A stretch of DNA of 64,000 nucleotides from Zobellia uliginosa (GTDB taxonomy: Bacteria; Bacteroidota; Bacteroidia; Flavobacteriales; Flavobacteriaceae). This document shows positions 10,360-19,240 of the stretch, piece by piece (the first letter of the stretch is position 1; each line of letters opens with the position of its first letter). The notes beneath the pieces are model-generated. The model was not told where the DNA came from, did no database searches, and saw only the letters and a list, made by a program, of their open reading frames with translations. The translations under genes and the position numbers were made by a program. The stretch spans positions 1,017,214-1,081,213 of the forward strand of contig NZ_JAHKPY010000014.1 in the NCBI RefSeq assembly GCF_018860745.1, read 5' to 3'.

Positions 10360-10391
10360 AAAAAAAGGACGATGTACATCGTCCTTTTTTT
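10360..10391. terminator. Bidirectional intrinsic terminator
   Basis: A perfect 32-bp inverted repeat between convergent genes. Seven A residues and GGACGATGT are mirrored by ACATCGTCC and seven T residues. The T/A tracts on both sides let it stop both the BLUF transcript and the dps transcript. Confidence 0.9.
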
Positions 10392-10408
10392 ATTTAATTA
10401 ACTATATT

Positions 10409-10909
10409 TTAATCAAACTGCTTTAAAGATGCTCTCAACATCCAAGCCATTTGCTCATGAGCTTGTAGTATGCCGGTAATGAAATCTGCGGTACCCTCAT
10501 CATTGTGAGCTTCTGCGTTGTCTCCTATACTTTTTCTAATGAACTTAATTACCTTGTCATGGTCTTTTAGTAAGACGGTCATGAAGCTAGCACTGTCTGT
10601 TTGGTCCGGATTGTTCTCTTCCAAATGGGATAATTCTAAAAATTCTTTTAATGTTCCCGGTGAGTAGAATCCTAACATACGGATACGTTCTGCTACTTCA
10701 TCGATAAAATTCTCCAATTTTCCGTATTCTTCTTCAAAAAATACATGCTTGGTATGAAAATCAATTCCCTCTACATTCCAATGTGCGTTTCGCGTTTTGG
10801 TGTACAGTAAAAATTCATCCGCCAATAATTGACGTAACATCTTTACTACTGCTTCACGGTTCGATTTTTTAATTCCTATCTCAGCCTTCTGTGCTTCCTT
10901 TACTTCCAT
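10409..10909 (-). CDS. dps: Dps, DNA-protecting ferritin-like protein
   Basis: A 166-residue four-helix ferritin-fold protein. The signature TRNAHWNVEG is followed by FHTKHVFFEEEY and IDEVAERIRMLG, which supply the His/Asp/Glu ferroxidase ligands that sit at the Dps dimer interface. The family forms dodecamers that oxidise Fe(II) with hydrogen peroxide and coat DNA during starvation or oxidative stress. A short Lys-containing N-terminal tail could bind DNA. It is divergent from the YciF-like gene and convergent with BLUF. An octamer GGTTGACT lies upstream at 10972-10979. Confidence 0.93.
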   Translation of the reverse strand: MEVKEAQKAEIGIKKSNREAVVKMLRQLLADEFLLYTKTRNAHWNVEGIDFHTKHVFFEEEYGKLENFIDEVAERIRMLGFYSPGTLKEFLELSHLEENNPDQTDSASFMTVLLKDHDKVIKFIRKSIGDNAEAHNDEGTADFITGILQAHEQMAWMLRASLKQFD

Positions 10910-11139
10910 AATTTATATATTTTTAGGTTTTTTCTGAATTCTTATGCAAATTAAGGCTAAACAGATTCCTGGGTTGACTGGAAAAGTTTATAATTTGCTC
11001 CAAAAAAAACCGACTTGAGAACCAATCTATTTCAATGCAATTACATTATTTATTTATGCTTTTAAGTTAAAGAAATAGAGTAGTCCTTTTTATTTTTAAG
11101 GTTAAAATGAAGAGAAACCAATAAGTAAGGAAAAGAGAT

Positions 11140-11634
11140 ATGAAGACGTTGAACGACTTATTCGAGCATCAACTTAAAGATTTGTACAGTGCTGAAATTC
11201 AGTTGTTGGAGGTTCTGCCGGAAATTGTAGAAAACGCCAATAATAAAGAATTAAAGCAGGCTTTTGAAGAGCATTTAAAAGAAACTAAAGCACAGAAGGA
11301 TAGAATAGAAAATGTATTAAAGGAGTTGGGTATAACACCGCGAATTGAAACTTGCCAAGCTATGCAGGGGCTTTTAAAAGAAGCTAAAAATTTTATAGAG
11401 GTGGCTGAAGATGAGGAGCTTATGGACGTAGGTCTTATTGCAGAGGTGCAGCGTGTACAGCATTATGAAATTTCAGGATATGGTACTGCGGTAAGATTTG
11501 CAAAAGAGTTGGGGTATAGACATATTGCAAAAACATTGCAAGAAACACTTAATGAGGAGTATGATGCGGATAATACGCTGGAAAAATTAGCTGAAAACAG
11601 ATTAAATAAAAAAGTAATAGGAGGAAATTCCTAA
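11140..11634 (+). CDS. YciF-type ferritin-like stress protein (DUF892)
   Basis: A 164-residue DUF892 protein. It opens with TLNDLFEHQLKDLYSAEIQL, the typical start of the YciE/YciF family, and has four helices with Glu/His positions in EHLKETKAQ, EVQRVQHYEI and LNEEYDADN that could form a di-iron site. These proteins are induced by general, osmotic or acid stress; the molecular function is not settled. It stands next to dps, fitting a stress cluster, and is followed by a strong terminator. Confidence 0.9.
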   Translation: MKTLNDLFEHQLKDLYSAEIQLLEVLPEIVENANNKELKQAFEEHLKETKAQKDRIENVLKELGITPRIETCQAMQGLLKEAKNFIEVAEDEELMDVGLIAEVQRVQHYEISGYGTAVRFAKELGYRHIAKTLQETLNEEYDADNTLEKLAENRLNKKVIGGNS

Positions 11635-11656
11635 GGTTTAGAATACCTATTTTAGG

Positions 11657-11713
11657 AAACTCCGAAGCATTTAGTAGCTCGCTACAGCGGACTATCTGCT
11701 TGGGAGTTTTTTT
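11657..11713 (+). terminator. Intrinsic terminator after the YciF-like gene
   Basis: AAACTCCGAAGCA at 11657-11669 pairs with TGCTTGGGAGTTT at 11697-11709 (one mismatch), enclosing a smaller hairpin, and a seven-T tract follows. Confidence 0.8.
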
Positions 11714-11735
11714 ATGAACTGAAAAAATAGAAATT

Positions 11736-12848
11736 ATGCTGGCATTGGTAAAACGTATCTATAATAGTATTTCATTTGTAACTGTTCTAATTGCATTGGG
11801 ATATGGTATGATTGCCTTTCTTTTGGTTATTTTTCCAACAGATATATTGGATAATTTTCCCAGTGTGGCCATTACCGATATAGAAAGCATTAAATTCATT
11901 CTCTCGTTTACAATTGGCGGCATATTTACATTAACTGTCTTTAGTTATACCATGGTAATGAATGTTCTTAACCGGAGTATCAGTAATTATTCGCCTAGAC
12001 TTATTCCTTTAATTCTTCATGAAAGACATCATCAAATTATTCTTGGTGCTACCAGTGGTACAATAATTTATAGTTTGATAATGGCAGTCCAGATTTCTAG
12101 TGTAAATGTGGATGAATTATCTTCTTTGGCAGCTCCTTTGGCTATTGTAATGGTAGCGATATGCGTATTTCTATTCATATACTTTATACATAGCGTATCA
12201 CAAAGTATTCATGTAAATTATGTAGTACACCGTTCTTATTTAAATACAAAAAAAAGTATCCAAAATATTCTGGATATGAAGGCGGACTTATCATTCTCAA
12301 AGGAAATTGAGGGTGATTGGGAGGATACCGTTACTTTTGATTCTTGTGGATATCTTAATTATATAAGATTACAGAAATTACTTTCTATCTCAGAAAAACA
12401 TAAAGTACAGTTTAAATTAGAAAAGCAAATGGGTGCTTTTGTCCTTATTGATGAGGTAGTCCTCTCCGCATCAAAACCTATGGATAAGAAATTACGGGAC
12501 GAAGTAAAAAGATGTATCAGTGTAGATCGCTCAGAACCTATGAATGTTGTTGAAATTGGTTTTAAGCATTTAGTTGAAGTAGCCATTAAAGGAAGCTCGC
12601 CTGCAATAAATGACCCAGGAACTTCTTTGATTGCTGTAGATTATTTAATACAACTGTTTATTCTAAGGAGAACGATTCCTAATTTCAATAAGTATACTTC
12701 CCGAAAAGGAGGTTGTGTGTATTTTGAATTGATACCTGAACATACCCTTAAGGAATATGTATTTAAGGAAATGGAAACCTACATGAAAGACGACCCTATT
12801 TTAGCCGAGAAACTAGCTACATCAAAACGGAAACTGGCTATTCACTAA
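11736..12848 (+). CDS. DUF2254 integral membrane protein
   Basis: A 370-residue protein with about four transmembrane helices in the first 155 residues (segments near 13-33, 50-75, 103-122 and 131-152), followed by a soluble C-terminal domain. The segment IKGSSPAINDPGTS matches the conserved SPxINDPxTA motif of DUF2254 membrane proteins, whose function is unknown. It sits downstream of the terminated YciF-like gene and probably has its own promoter. No signal peptide cleavage site is visible. Confidence 0.85.
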   Translation: MLALVKRIYNSISFVTVLIALGYGMIAFLLVIFPTDILDNFPSVAITDIESIKFILSFTIGGIFTLTVFSYTMVMNVLNRSISNYSPRLIPLILHERHHQIILGATSGTIIYSLIMAVQISSVNVDELSSLAAPLAIVMVAICVFLFIYFIHSVSQSIHVNYVVHRSYLNTKKSIQNILDMKADLSFSKEIEGDWEDTVTFDSCGYLNYIRLQKLLSISEKHKVQFKLEKQMGAFVLIDEVVLSASKPMDKKLRDEVKRCISVDRSEPMNVVEIGFKHLVEVAIKGSSPAINDPGTSLIAVDYLIQLFILRRTIPNFNKYTSRKGGCVYFELIPEHTLKEYVFKEMETYMKDDPILAEKLATSKRKLAIH

Positions 12849-12982
12849 TATACGATATATTAGCTGGAGCTTTATGTTCCTTCTGGTATCTGAACCTATA
12901 TCATATTTAAGATATTGGTACGCACTCTTGGTTCTTATTCGCTACAAAAGGAGATTTTATCAAGTTCTGATAACAATACACA

Positions 12983-13011
12983 AAAAAAACCGACACTTAC
13001 CGTGCCGGTTT
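12983..13011 (-). terminator. Intrinsic terminator of the AraC gene
   Basis: On the reverse strand the stem AAACCGGCAC / GTGTCGGTTT (one mismatch) is followed by a run of eight T residues. It lies about 35 bases after the AraC stop codon. Confidence 0.8.
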
Positions 13012-13044
13012 CCATTAACAACCAAACCATTCTAACCAAAAATC

Positions 13045-14073
13045 TTATGCAGAAGCTGCCATCATGTTCTGCTTATCTTTATACTGCTTAGGGCTGCAGT
13101 TATATTTGTTTCTGAATATTTTTGAGAAGTAGCTACGGCTAGTAAACCCTATACTGTATACAACTTCGGAAATATTTAAATCTGTATTTTTAATAAGTTC
13201 TTCAGCTTTAAGAATACGTACCTCTCTAATGTAATCCGTTACCGTGGTACCATGCATTAATTTAAAGCCTTCTTGTAATTTACAAGGAGATAATCCGGAT
13301 TTGCGACAAAGCTCTGATATAGATAATTGTCTCTCTGGATAATTGTTCACGAAATCTGAAATCTCTCTTACGGATTCCATTTCTCTTGTGTTCAAACTTC
13401 CTGTTTGATTTTCTTGGTTTTTAAGGTCATCTGTATGTTGTTGTACCTCTAGGGCCAAAATCATGTGTACCAGACCTTCAATTAATAAGCTTCTTACAAT
13501 ACCTTGTTGTTTAATTGCTTTAAGCTGAGATATTTGATCTGCGATTTTTAAGTTGTAAGACCCAATATAGATTGTATTTTCTGCTGGCTTTCCTTTCAAC
13601 ATTAACTCTTGAAGTCTAAAGTTTAAACCGTTTTTCTTAGAAGTATCACCTTGAGCAACCGTTCTAACCACAATTAATGAAGTCTTTACGCGCACTTCTT
13701 TCTGAAAGTAAAGTACATTATCCGAGTGGCTGGCATTGGTTAAGATACCAGTTTGAAAGTTTTCTAAAACATTCTTTTTTGTATCATTGCCAAAACTGTG
13801 CGCAATTCTTCCTGCAGAGCAATAAGCGAAACAAATTGGAGCATTTTCTTCAGAACCCGTTATTAATGTAAAGTCTTCCGAAAATTCCATATCAAATTCT
13901 AAATAAGAAATACCCCCTTTAAAAGAGATTCCTCTAATATGTCCTTGTCCCAAATCATTGTCCAAGGTTAAGATATGCTCTTTAGAATTTACCGTTAACG
14001 AACCACCAAAGTTTTGGTGTAGTTGTTGAAACATATTTTTTATTGCTGCAGATGATAAAGTGATTGTATTCAT
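13045..14073 (-). CDS. AraC-family transcriptional regulator
   Basis: A 342-residue regulator. The C-terminal 100 residues form the double helix-turn-helix: the first helix pair is LSISELCRKSGLSPCKLQ, and the second reads NISEVVYSIGFTSRSYFSK followed by KYNCSPKQYK. The N-terminal ~230 residues have no clear ligand-domain motif; they contain a small Cys pair (ICFAYCSAG) that might be redox- or ligand-sensitive, which is speculation. A 16-bp near-palindrome upstream is a candidate operator. A small reading frame lies between this gene and that palindrome. Confidence 0.88.
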   Translation of the reverse strand: MNTITLSSAAIKNMFQQLHQNFGGSLTVNSKEHILTLDNDLGQGHIRGISFKGGISYLEFDMEFSEDFTLITGSEENAPICFAYCSAGRIAHSFGNDTKKNVLENFQTGILTNASHSDNVLYFQKEVRVKTSLIVVRTVAQGDTSKKNGLNFRLQELMLKGKPAENTIYIGSYNLKIADQISQLKAIKQQGIVRSLLIEGLVHMILALEVQQHTDDLKNQENQTGSLNTREMESVREISDFVNNYPERQLSISELCRKSGLSPCKLQEGFKLMHGTTVTDYIREVRILKAEELIKNTDLNISEVVYSIGFTSRSYFSKIFRNKYNCSPKQYKDKQNMMAASA

Positions 14074-14116
14074 AGTGTGTTTTTTAAGGTTGTTAATTGT
14101 ATAAGTAGTAAGTTGA

Positions 14117-14263
14117 TTATCCTTTTATATTTTGATGATCCGAATTGGTCATTCCCATAATAAAATTCTCTGGCATTGTTATATCAGAAGAAAACTCCTG
14201 TACAGACCTTACGCGGCCCACTCTTGCCAGCTGATCTGAAATTGTATGTATTAAATTTTTCAT
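14117..14263 (-). CDS. Putative small protein upstream of the AraC gene
   Basis: An ATG-initiated 48-codon frame, 43 bases before the AraC start on the same strand. It reads MKNLIHTISDQLARVGRVRS, then an acidic middle and a short polar tail, ending in TAA. I know no family for it. Its position directly downstream of a palindrome and upstream of the regulator fits either a leader peptide or a small protein cotranscribed with the regulator. Nothing else was recognised in the rest of 14074-14483 except the palindrome. Confidence 0.4.
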   Translation of the reverse strand: MKNLIHTISDQLARVGRVRSVQEFSSDITMPENFIMGMTNSDHQNIKG

Positions 14264-14280
14264 TGTTACCAGGTTAATTG

Positions 14281-14296
14281 TTTGTACTGGTACAAA
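14281..14296. promoter_or_regulatory. Palindromic candidate operator upstream of the AraC gene
   Basis: TTTGTACTGGTACAAA has perfect 7-bp arms around a 2-bp centre. It lies 18 bases before the small reading frame at 14263 and overlaps a CTTTGTA element resembling the Bacteroidota -7 box on the reverse strand (GATCTTTG, 14293-14300). Autoregulation of the AraC unit is an inference. Confidence 0.4.
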
Positions 14297-14483
14297 GATC
14301 GTGGGGTAGTCAACCTTTTCTCTTACACAATTTTCGCTTTGTGTTATAGAATTGTTGGTTTTGGCAATAAAAGGCGTTAAAAAGTACTAAAAACCAGGTG
14401 TTTTGAAGAAATGAGGAGACATCCCGCTTACCTCTATATAAGGTAGCGGAGGTAATTGTGTAATATAATTTAGAAATGAATGG

Positions 14484-17477
14484 TTATGCTGGTAGATAAA
14501 ATATAAATGCAGATCCTTTACCTAGTTCACTGGTTGCATATATAAAACCATGGTGGTTTTCTACTATTTTTTTACAAATAGCAAGGCCTATTCCCGTACC
14601 TGAATATTCGGACTTTTGGTGCAGACGTTGGAATACTTCAAATATCTTATCGGCATGTTCGGTAGAGAAACCTATACCATTATCTATTATAGCTATTTTG
14701 TGATAGTAGTTTGCAGATTTAAAAAAGTCCTCTGGGATTTGTTTGGAATGTACTTTTTCTGCTAAAATTGAAATAGAAGGCTTTACATCCGCTACCTTAT
14801 ATTTAAGAGCATTGGATATCAAATTATTAAAAAGTTGTTCCAGTTGATATGATACGCCTCCTAAGGAAGGTAGGTCCTCACTCTTAATAACAGCTCCTGT
14901 ATTTTCTATAGTAGAAGATAGGTCTTCCTTGACTTTCTCTAAAACTTCGTTTAAATCTATAAATTCAAAATCCTCATGTTTGGAATCTATTCTAGAGTAA
15001 GTCAATAGATTTAGAACCAATGCTTGCATGCGTGATGCTGCATTTGCAACCTTTTTAAAATATACCCGTCCTTTATCGCTTAAATTATCGGTTTCCGTAC
15101 TTTCCAAACGGGAGATGAACATCTGGGTCTTTCGCAACGGTTCCTGCAAATCATGGCTGGCCACCCGGTTAAAAGATTCTAGTTCTGCGTTACTGTGCTG
15201 TAATTCTCTGTTGCTAGCGCGTAATTTTTCTTCGGCAGCGATACTTAAAGAGATATCCTGTGCCACACCGGACATGATTTGCTTGTTGTCTTTATGAATG
15301 AACTGCCCGTTTACTTTTAGGTGTTTAATTTCCCCATCTTTGGTTATGACGCGGTAGCGATGTTCCGTAACCGTAAGTTCATTTGCGGATTTTTCAATGC
15401 TATTCAGGTAGGCTTTTAAATCTTCTGGATGTACAAATTCACTAAATCGTTCAAGTGATGCCTTAAATCCTTTAGGCTCATAGCCCAGCATGCGATAAAA
15501 ATTATCTGAAATCTCAATTTCTTCCGTACCCACAAACCATATAAAGCTTCCTATTTTTGCAATACGCTCTGCATCCGTAAGAATGGAATTCTGAATAGAG
15601 AGTTCTTGGTTGAGTGCTATTACGCGGTCTTGGTTTTGTTTTTCTTCCGTAACATCTACAACGACGCCCACAGATGCTTTTCTGCCGTGTCTGATAAGTG
15701 CGCGACCGTTAAGTTCTATATGCTTAGTTTCTCCTTGCTTGGTTATAATGCGGTAGGCATTTACCTTAGAGGTACCATGTTCAACAGTTTCTTCACCCAA
15801 ACGGTCATAAATCTCTCTGTCATCCGGATGAACAAATTCACGATAACTATGGTAGGTAACTACAAACGAGTTAGGCTCGTAGCCTAGAATCCTATAGAAA
15901 TTATCCGATATACTGGCCTCTCCGTTATCTAGGTACCAAATGTAACTTCCAATATTAGCTACATTTTCAGCATCAACAAAAATTGAATTTTGAGTTTCTA
16001 GCTGCGTGTTAAGTTGTAAAAGCTGATTGGTCTTTTCTTTTTCTTCCGTAATTTCCCTAGTGGTCAAAGTAATGCCATCACCAAGTTTTATAGCCCTTGC
16101 ACTGAACCACAACATTTGGCCGTCTACTTCATAAGGCACTTCATAAGAGGTTGGTTCTCCTGTTTGGACCACATCTTTTAAATACCCAAATATCTCAGTG
16201 TCATAAATAGTCGGGAAAACTTCAGATATACATTTATTGATAATCTCTTCCGGTATATCTCCAGTAATAGGCGTGATCTTATCATTTATAAACAGGATTT
16301 TAAAATCTTTAATATTATTGTTCTCATCCCGTATACTTTCAAAATTCATGACAACGTGGGAAATACTCTTAAATATATTATTAAGAAAAGCGCGATTGTC
16401 CAATAAAGTAAGGTTTTGATTTTCCAACCTTTGGTTAAGTGACAACTGTTCTTCTTTGGCATTTTCCTCTGCGGTAGAGTTCCGGGCGGTTACCATAATA
16501 CCTTCGGCCAATGGGGTAATGAGCGATTGGAACCATAAGGTTTCGCCATTTATGAGGATTTGTCTGTCTAGATTAATTTTTTCTTTATTCTGAAAACAGC
16601 TTATCAATTTTTCAAATTCACCATTTAACATTAAAAAGGGAAAAACTTCGGATATAGGTTTTCCTGTTATATACTCTGGAGCTAGTCCTAAATAGTCACG
16701 GTTACATTCATTGGCAAATACTATCTTAAAATCCTTAATGTTTTTTTGATCATCATAAATAGGTTCATAGTAGTTTACAATATTGTCCGTGGTAGCCAGC
16801 ACACTTCTTAAGAAACTTTCTGAACGGCGTATCCTAACCTTGTTTCTATAAATTTTTAAAAATGCCAATACAAATACCAACAAGGAAAAGAAGGCCAGTA
16901 ATAAAGACGTAAGAGGCGCTAGATATTTGTTGGAATTATACTCTTCTCTAGTTTTCTTGATAGATAAACGTTCCTCTGCCAACATCTGATTTCTGATGTT
17001 CCTTATGCGGTAGAGGGTAAAGTTAATATCGCTTTTCTTTGTTCTTTCAGACTCACTTACGCTATTAACGGGTGCATTAGGATGATCTCCTAACACTTTT
17101 AGCTCCTGATGTAAAGAATCTAGTAGCGTCCTCATGGGAGCCAAACGCGTTTGTTGAGAAGCGTTTCCCTCTGTTAACTGGTCTAAGGTTTTAAGTATGG
17201 TTTCGCCTTCTTCAACATAATCATCAAATACTGTAGAGTTTCCTTTTGAGTTTTGAAGTTGTTTTCTGAATTCTTCGGATTCCGCCTGGGTGGAATGTGC
17301 GGATAGCTCGCTAATAGCATTGTTTACTTGTAAGGTATGGGCCACCTTTTCCGCTAGATCCTGCATGCGCATAATTTGATAATACGCCATGCTGGCCGTA
17401 AAAAGGATGATTACGAAAGCAATAAAAAGTAATACGATATAGGTTTTTGAAGAAGAATATATTCGTTTAAAATCCAT
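14484..17477 (-). CDS. Membrane-anchored multi-PAS hybrid-type sensor histidine kinase
   Basis: A 997-residue kinase. Transmembrane helices at about 12-34 and 187-208 flank a helical CHASE3-like periplasmic domain. Four PAS/PAC modules follow at roughly 215-340, 345-480, 495-615 and 620-740, the last two with LGYEPxxF and FVHPxD motifs. The HisKA segment is FNRVASHDLQEPLRK (His about residue 775), and the ATPase domain has LFNNLISNALKYK (N box), IIDNGIGFS (G1) and SGTGIGLAICKK (G2). There is no receiver domain, so phosphotransfer probably goes to the response regulator encoded 5 bases upstream. Signal unknown; PAS domains could bind flavin, haem or small ligands. Confidence 0.9.
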   Translation of the reverse strand: MDFKRIYSSSKTYIVLLFIAFVIILFTASMAYYQIMRMQDLAEKVAHTLQVNNAISELSAHSTQAESEEFRKQLQNSKGNSTVFDDYVEEGETILKTLDQLTEGNASQQTRLAPMRTLLDSLHQELKVLGDHPNAPVNSVSESERTKKSDINFTLYRIRNIRNQMLAEERLSIKKTREEYNSNKYLAPLTSLLLAFFSLLVFVLAFLKIYRNKVRIRRSESFLRSVLATTDNIVNYYEPIYDDQKNIKDFKIVFANECNRDYLGLAPEYITGKPISEVFPFLMLNGEFEKLISCFQNKEKINLDRQILINGETLWFQSLITPLAEGIMVTARNSTAEENAKEEQLSLNQRLENQNLTLLDNRAFLNNIFKSISHVVMNFESIRDENNNIKDFKILFINDKITPITGDIPEEIINKCISEVFPTIYDTEIFGYLKDVVQTGEPTSYEVPYEVDGQMLWFSARAIKLGDGITLTTREITEEKEKTNQLLQLNTQLETQNSIFVDAENVANIGSYIWYLDNGEASISDNFYRILGYEPNSFVVTYHSYREFVHPDDREIYDRLGEETVEHGTSKVNAYRIITKQGETKHIELNGRALIRHGRKASVGVVVDVTEEKQNQDRVIALNQELSIQNSILTDAERIAKIGSFIWFVGTEEIEISDNFYRMLGYEPKGFKASLERFSEFVHPEDLKAYLNSIEKSANELTVTEHRYRVITKDGEIKHLKVNGQFIHKDNKQIMSGVAQDISLSIAAEEKLRASNRELQHSNAELESFNRVASHDLQEPLRKTQMFISRLESTETDNLSDKGRVYFKKVANAASRMQALVLNLLTYSRIDSKHEDFEFIDLNEVLEKVKEDLSSTIENTGAVIKSEDLPSLGGVSYQLEQLFNNLISNALKYKVADVKPSISILAEKVHSKQIPEDFFKSANYYHKIAIIDNGIGFSTEHADKIFEVFQRLHQKSEYSGTGIGLAICKKIVENHHGFIYATSELGKGSAFIFYLPA

Positions 17478-17482
17478 AAGCT

Positions 17483-17929
17483 CTAGATGCGGAAAAGAAA
17501 GGTGTCTTTATTAAGGTTGGAGGTGTGGTATTGCCAATTTAGCTGCAATATTTTCTCTACCGAGCTTTGCAATTTAACAAAGTTATTGGGCTTATTTAGA
17601 TAAATGTTTGCTCCATTAAGGAAAGTTTCCTCTATATCTTTTTCTGAGGAGGAAGTAGAATAGATGGCAATACATAGGTCCTTTAAATCCGGGTTCTCCC
17701 GTATTTCTTTTAAACATTGCATCCCGTTTTTTATGGGCATGTTCAAATCCAGAAAAATAAGATTGGGTAAAACAATATTTGGCAAGGTTAGGTAATCCAT
17801 TAATTCCTGACCGTGTTTAAAAAGGGATAGTTTGGTTCTAATACCAATTTCATCAATAGCCTCACTGAAAAGCATTCTGTCATCTTCGTCATCATCTGCA
17901 AGTACAATGTTCAACAGTTTATTATCCAT
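17483..17929 (-). CDS. Single-domain response regulator (Rcp1-like)
   Basis: A 148-residue receiver domain with no output domain. The acidic pocket is ADDDED (residues 11-16), the phosphoacceptor is Asp61 in IFLDLNMP, the switch Ser/Thr sits in IYSTSSS, and the Lys is in YLNKPN. Such stand-alone receivers commonly pair with PAS or phytochrome-type kinases carrying SHDLQEPLRK-like HisKA domains, as here. The kinase start is 5 bases downstream. Its own start was originally 9 bases after an AraC-type gene that an IS3 element has now separated from it. Confidence 0.9.
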   Translation of the reverse strand: MDNKLLNIVLADDDEDDRMLFSEAIDEIGIRTKLSLFKHGQELMDYLTLPNIVLPNLIFLDLNMPIKNGMQCLKEIRENPDLKDLCIAIYSTSSSEKDIEETFLNGANIYLNKPNNFVKLQSSVEKILQLNWQYHTSNLNKDTFLFRI

Positions 17930-17942
17930 AAGTACGGGTTAC

Positions 17943-17945
17943 GTT
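17943..17945. repeat. Target-site duplication, left copy (GTT)
   Basis: GTT directly abuts the left end of the IS3-family element and is repeated at 19254-19256 on the other side. A 3-bp duplication is usual for this IS family. Confidence 0.75.
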
Positions 17946-17984
17946 TGTCACGTCCTAAAATACGGCTACAGATTAATATTAGTT

Positions 17985-18842
17985 TTAAGCGGCATATTGA
18001 TGCACGTAATTAGGTGTTTTATAATCTAAAGATAAATGCAATCTTTTAGAGTTGTATAGTTTGATTGCATTTTTGGCTGCTTTTTTAGCATGAACCACAC
18101 TGGTAAATGTCTGGTCAAGAAAAAATTCATCTTTTAGAATACCGTTTACCCTTTCGGCCAGGGCGTTTTCGTAGCAATGGTTTTCTTCGGTCATACTGAT
18201 CTTGATTTTCTTTCTTTTTAGTATTTGGGTATAGACATTACTGCAATATTGAATACCTCTGTCCGAGTGATGAATAAGTCGGTCAATGTTCTTGGCATTG
18301 TAAATAGCCTTATTTAAAGCTCTGACACAACCTTTTAGTTCTAGGCTATCACTTAGGTCATATCCAACGATTTTACGTGAGTACATGTCCGTTATCAATG
18401 CTAGGTAACAGAATCCTTTAATGGTTCTGATATAGGTTATGTCGGAAGCCCAGACTTGATTGGGCCTATTGATTTTCAAGTCTTTTATGATATTGCCATA
18501 CTTGTAAAAGCGGTGATATGAATTGGTGGTTCTAGAGGAGTATTTCTTTCTTCTAATGAGCAATCGATTTTCTCTTAGGATACGGAACATCTGGTCTCTG
18601 CCTACTTTTAAGTCGTACTTATGAAACTCATCTTTTAATGATCTCATGAGTTTCCTGGTACCTTCTCTAGGTAGTGTTCTTCTGCTTTTCCGAACAAGTT
18701 CGATTATATCCCGTTCTATCTGTTTTTTGATAACAAAACGTTTTTGGTATTTGTAATAGGCATCTCTTTTCAGATCAAAGGCATTACAGATAGTACCAAT
18801 TGAATACAGCCTTTCATTACGGTTTATCGGTGCTACTTTCAT
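17985..18842 (-). CDS. IS3-family transposase OrfB (DDE integrase core)
   Basis: About 285 residues. An HTH_21-like N-terminal region (ERDIIELVRKS) is followed by the rve integrase core, with the three catalytic acids in WASDITYIRT, HHSDRGIQY and NALAERVNG. Its ATG (18842) shares one base with the orfA stop (TGATG). In this family the active enzyme is an OrfAB fusion made by -1 frameshifting; a suitable site lies just upstream in orfA. A TTG one codon earlier (18845) is also in frame. Confidence 0.92.
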   Translation of the reverse strand: MKVAPINRNERLYSIGTICNAFDLKRDAYYKYQKRFVIKKQIERDIIELVRKSRRTLPREGTRKLMRSLKDEFHKYDLKVGRDQMFRILRENRLLIRRKKYSSRTTNSYHRFYKYGNIIKDLKINRPNQVWASDITYIRTIKGFCYLALITDMYSRKIVGYDLSDSLELKGCVRALNKAIYNAKNIDRLIHHSDRGIQYCSNVYTQILKRKKIKISMTEENHCYENALAERVNGILKDEFFLDQTFTSVVHAKKAAKNAIKLYNSKRLHLSLDYKTPNYVHQYAA

Positions 18843-19237
18843 CAAGGCTTTATGTTTAAGTTTTTTTTTAATTCTTCAACATCTCTATAGCCCAGGTTCT
18901 CGGCAGCTACCTCGAGATAGCTATCGGTCACCAGTTTGTCCAGGTCCTTTTTAATAAGAAGGTCCTTAAGTTGTTTCAGCTCTTTTTGAAGGGCTTTGAT
19001 ACGGGAAAGTTCGTCGTCTGTTTGCACGGTTACACGGGTGTTCATTAAATCTTTACGGTCATACTTCTTGATCCATACGTTTATAGTACTGGATTGTATA
19101 CCGTAAGTTAATGCAATTTGTCTTTTTGAATGGTTTCCTTTGGTAAGTTCTGCCAAGACTTTGAGCTTGAAGCTCTCACTATAGCGTTTTACATATCCAT
19201 CATTTTTATACATATACTTGAAGTGTTTTGTATACAT
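18842..19237 (-). CDS. IS3-family transposase OrfA (helix-turn-helix)
   Basis: 131 residues. The N-terminal half is an HTH of the IS3 OrfA type (KRQIALTYGIQSSTINVWIK). A leucine-rich coiled coil follows (RIKALQKELKQLKDLLIKKDL), used for multimerisation and frameshift fusion. The start codon lies inside the right terminal repeat. The C-terminus ends right after an A9 run where frameshifting into orfB is expected. Confidence 0.9.
   Translation of the reverse strand: MYTKHFKYMYKNDGYVKRYSESFKLKVLAELTKGNHSKRQIALTYGIQSSTINVWIKKYDRKDLMNTRVTVQTDDELSRIKALQKELKQLKDLLIKKDLDKLVTDSYLEVAAENLGYRDVEELKKNLNIKP
18860..18866 (-). other. Predicted -1 ribosomal frameshift site (A AAA AAC)
   Basis: On the reverse strand an A9 run followed by C (18869 to 18860) contains the heptamer A AAA AAC with AAA and AAC as zero-frame codons near the end of orfA. 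A one-base backward slip leads without a stop into the orfB frame (LKHKALMKVA). No stimulatory structure was examined. Confidence 0.65.
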
Positions 19238-19240
19238 ATT

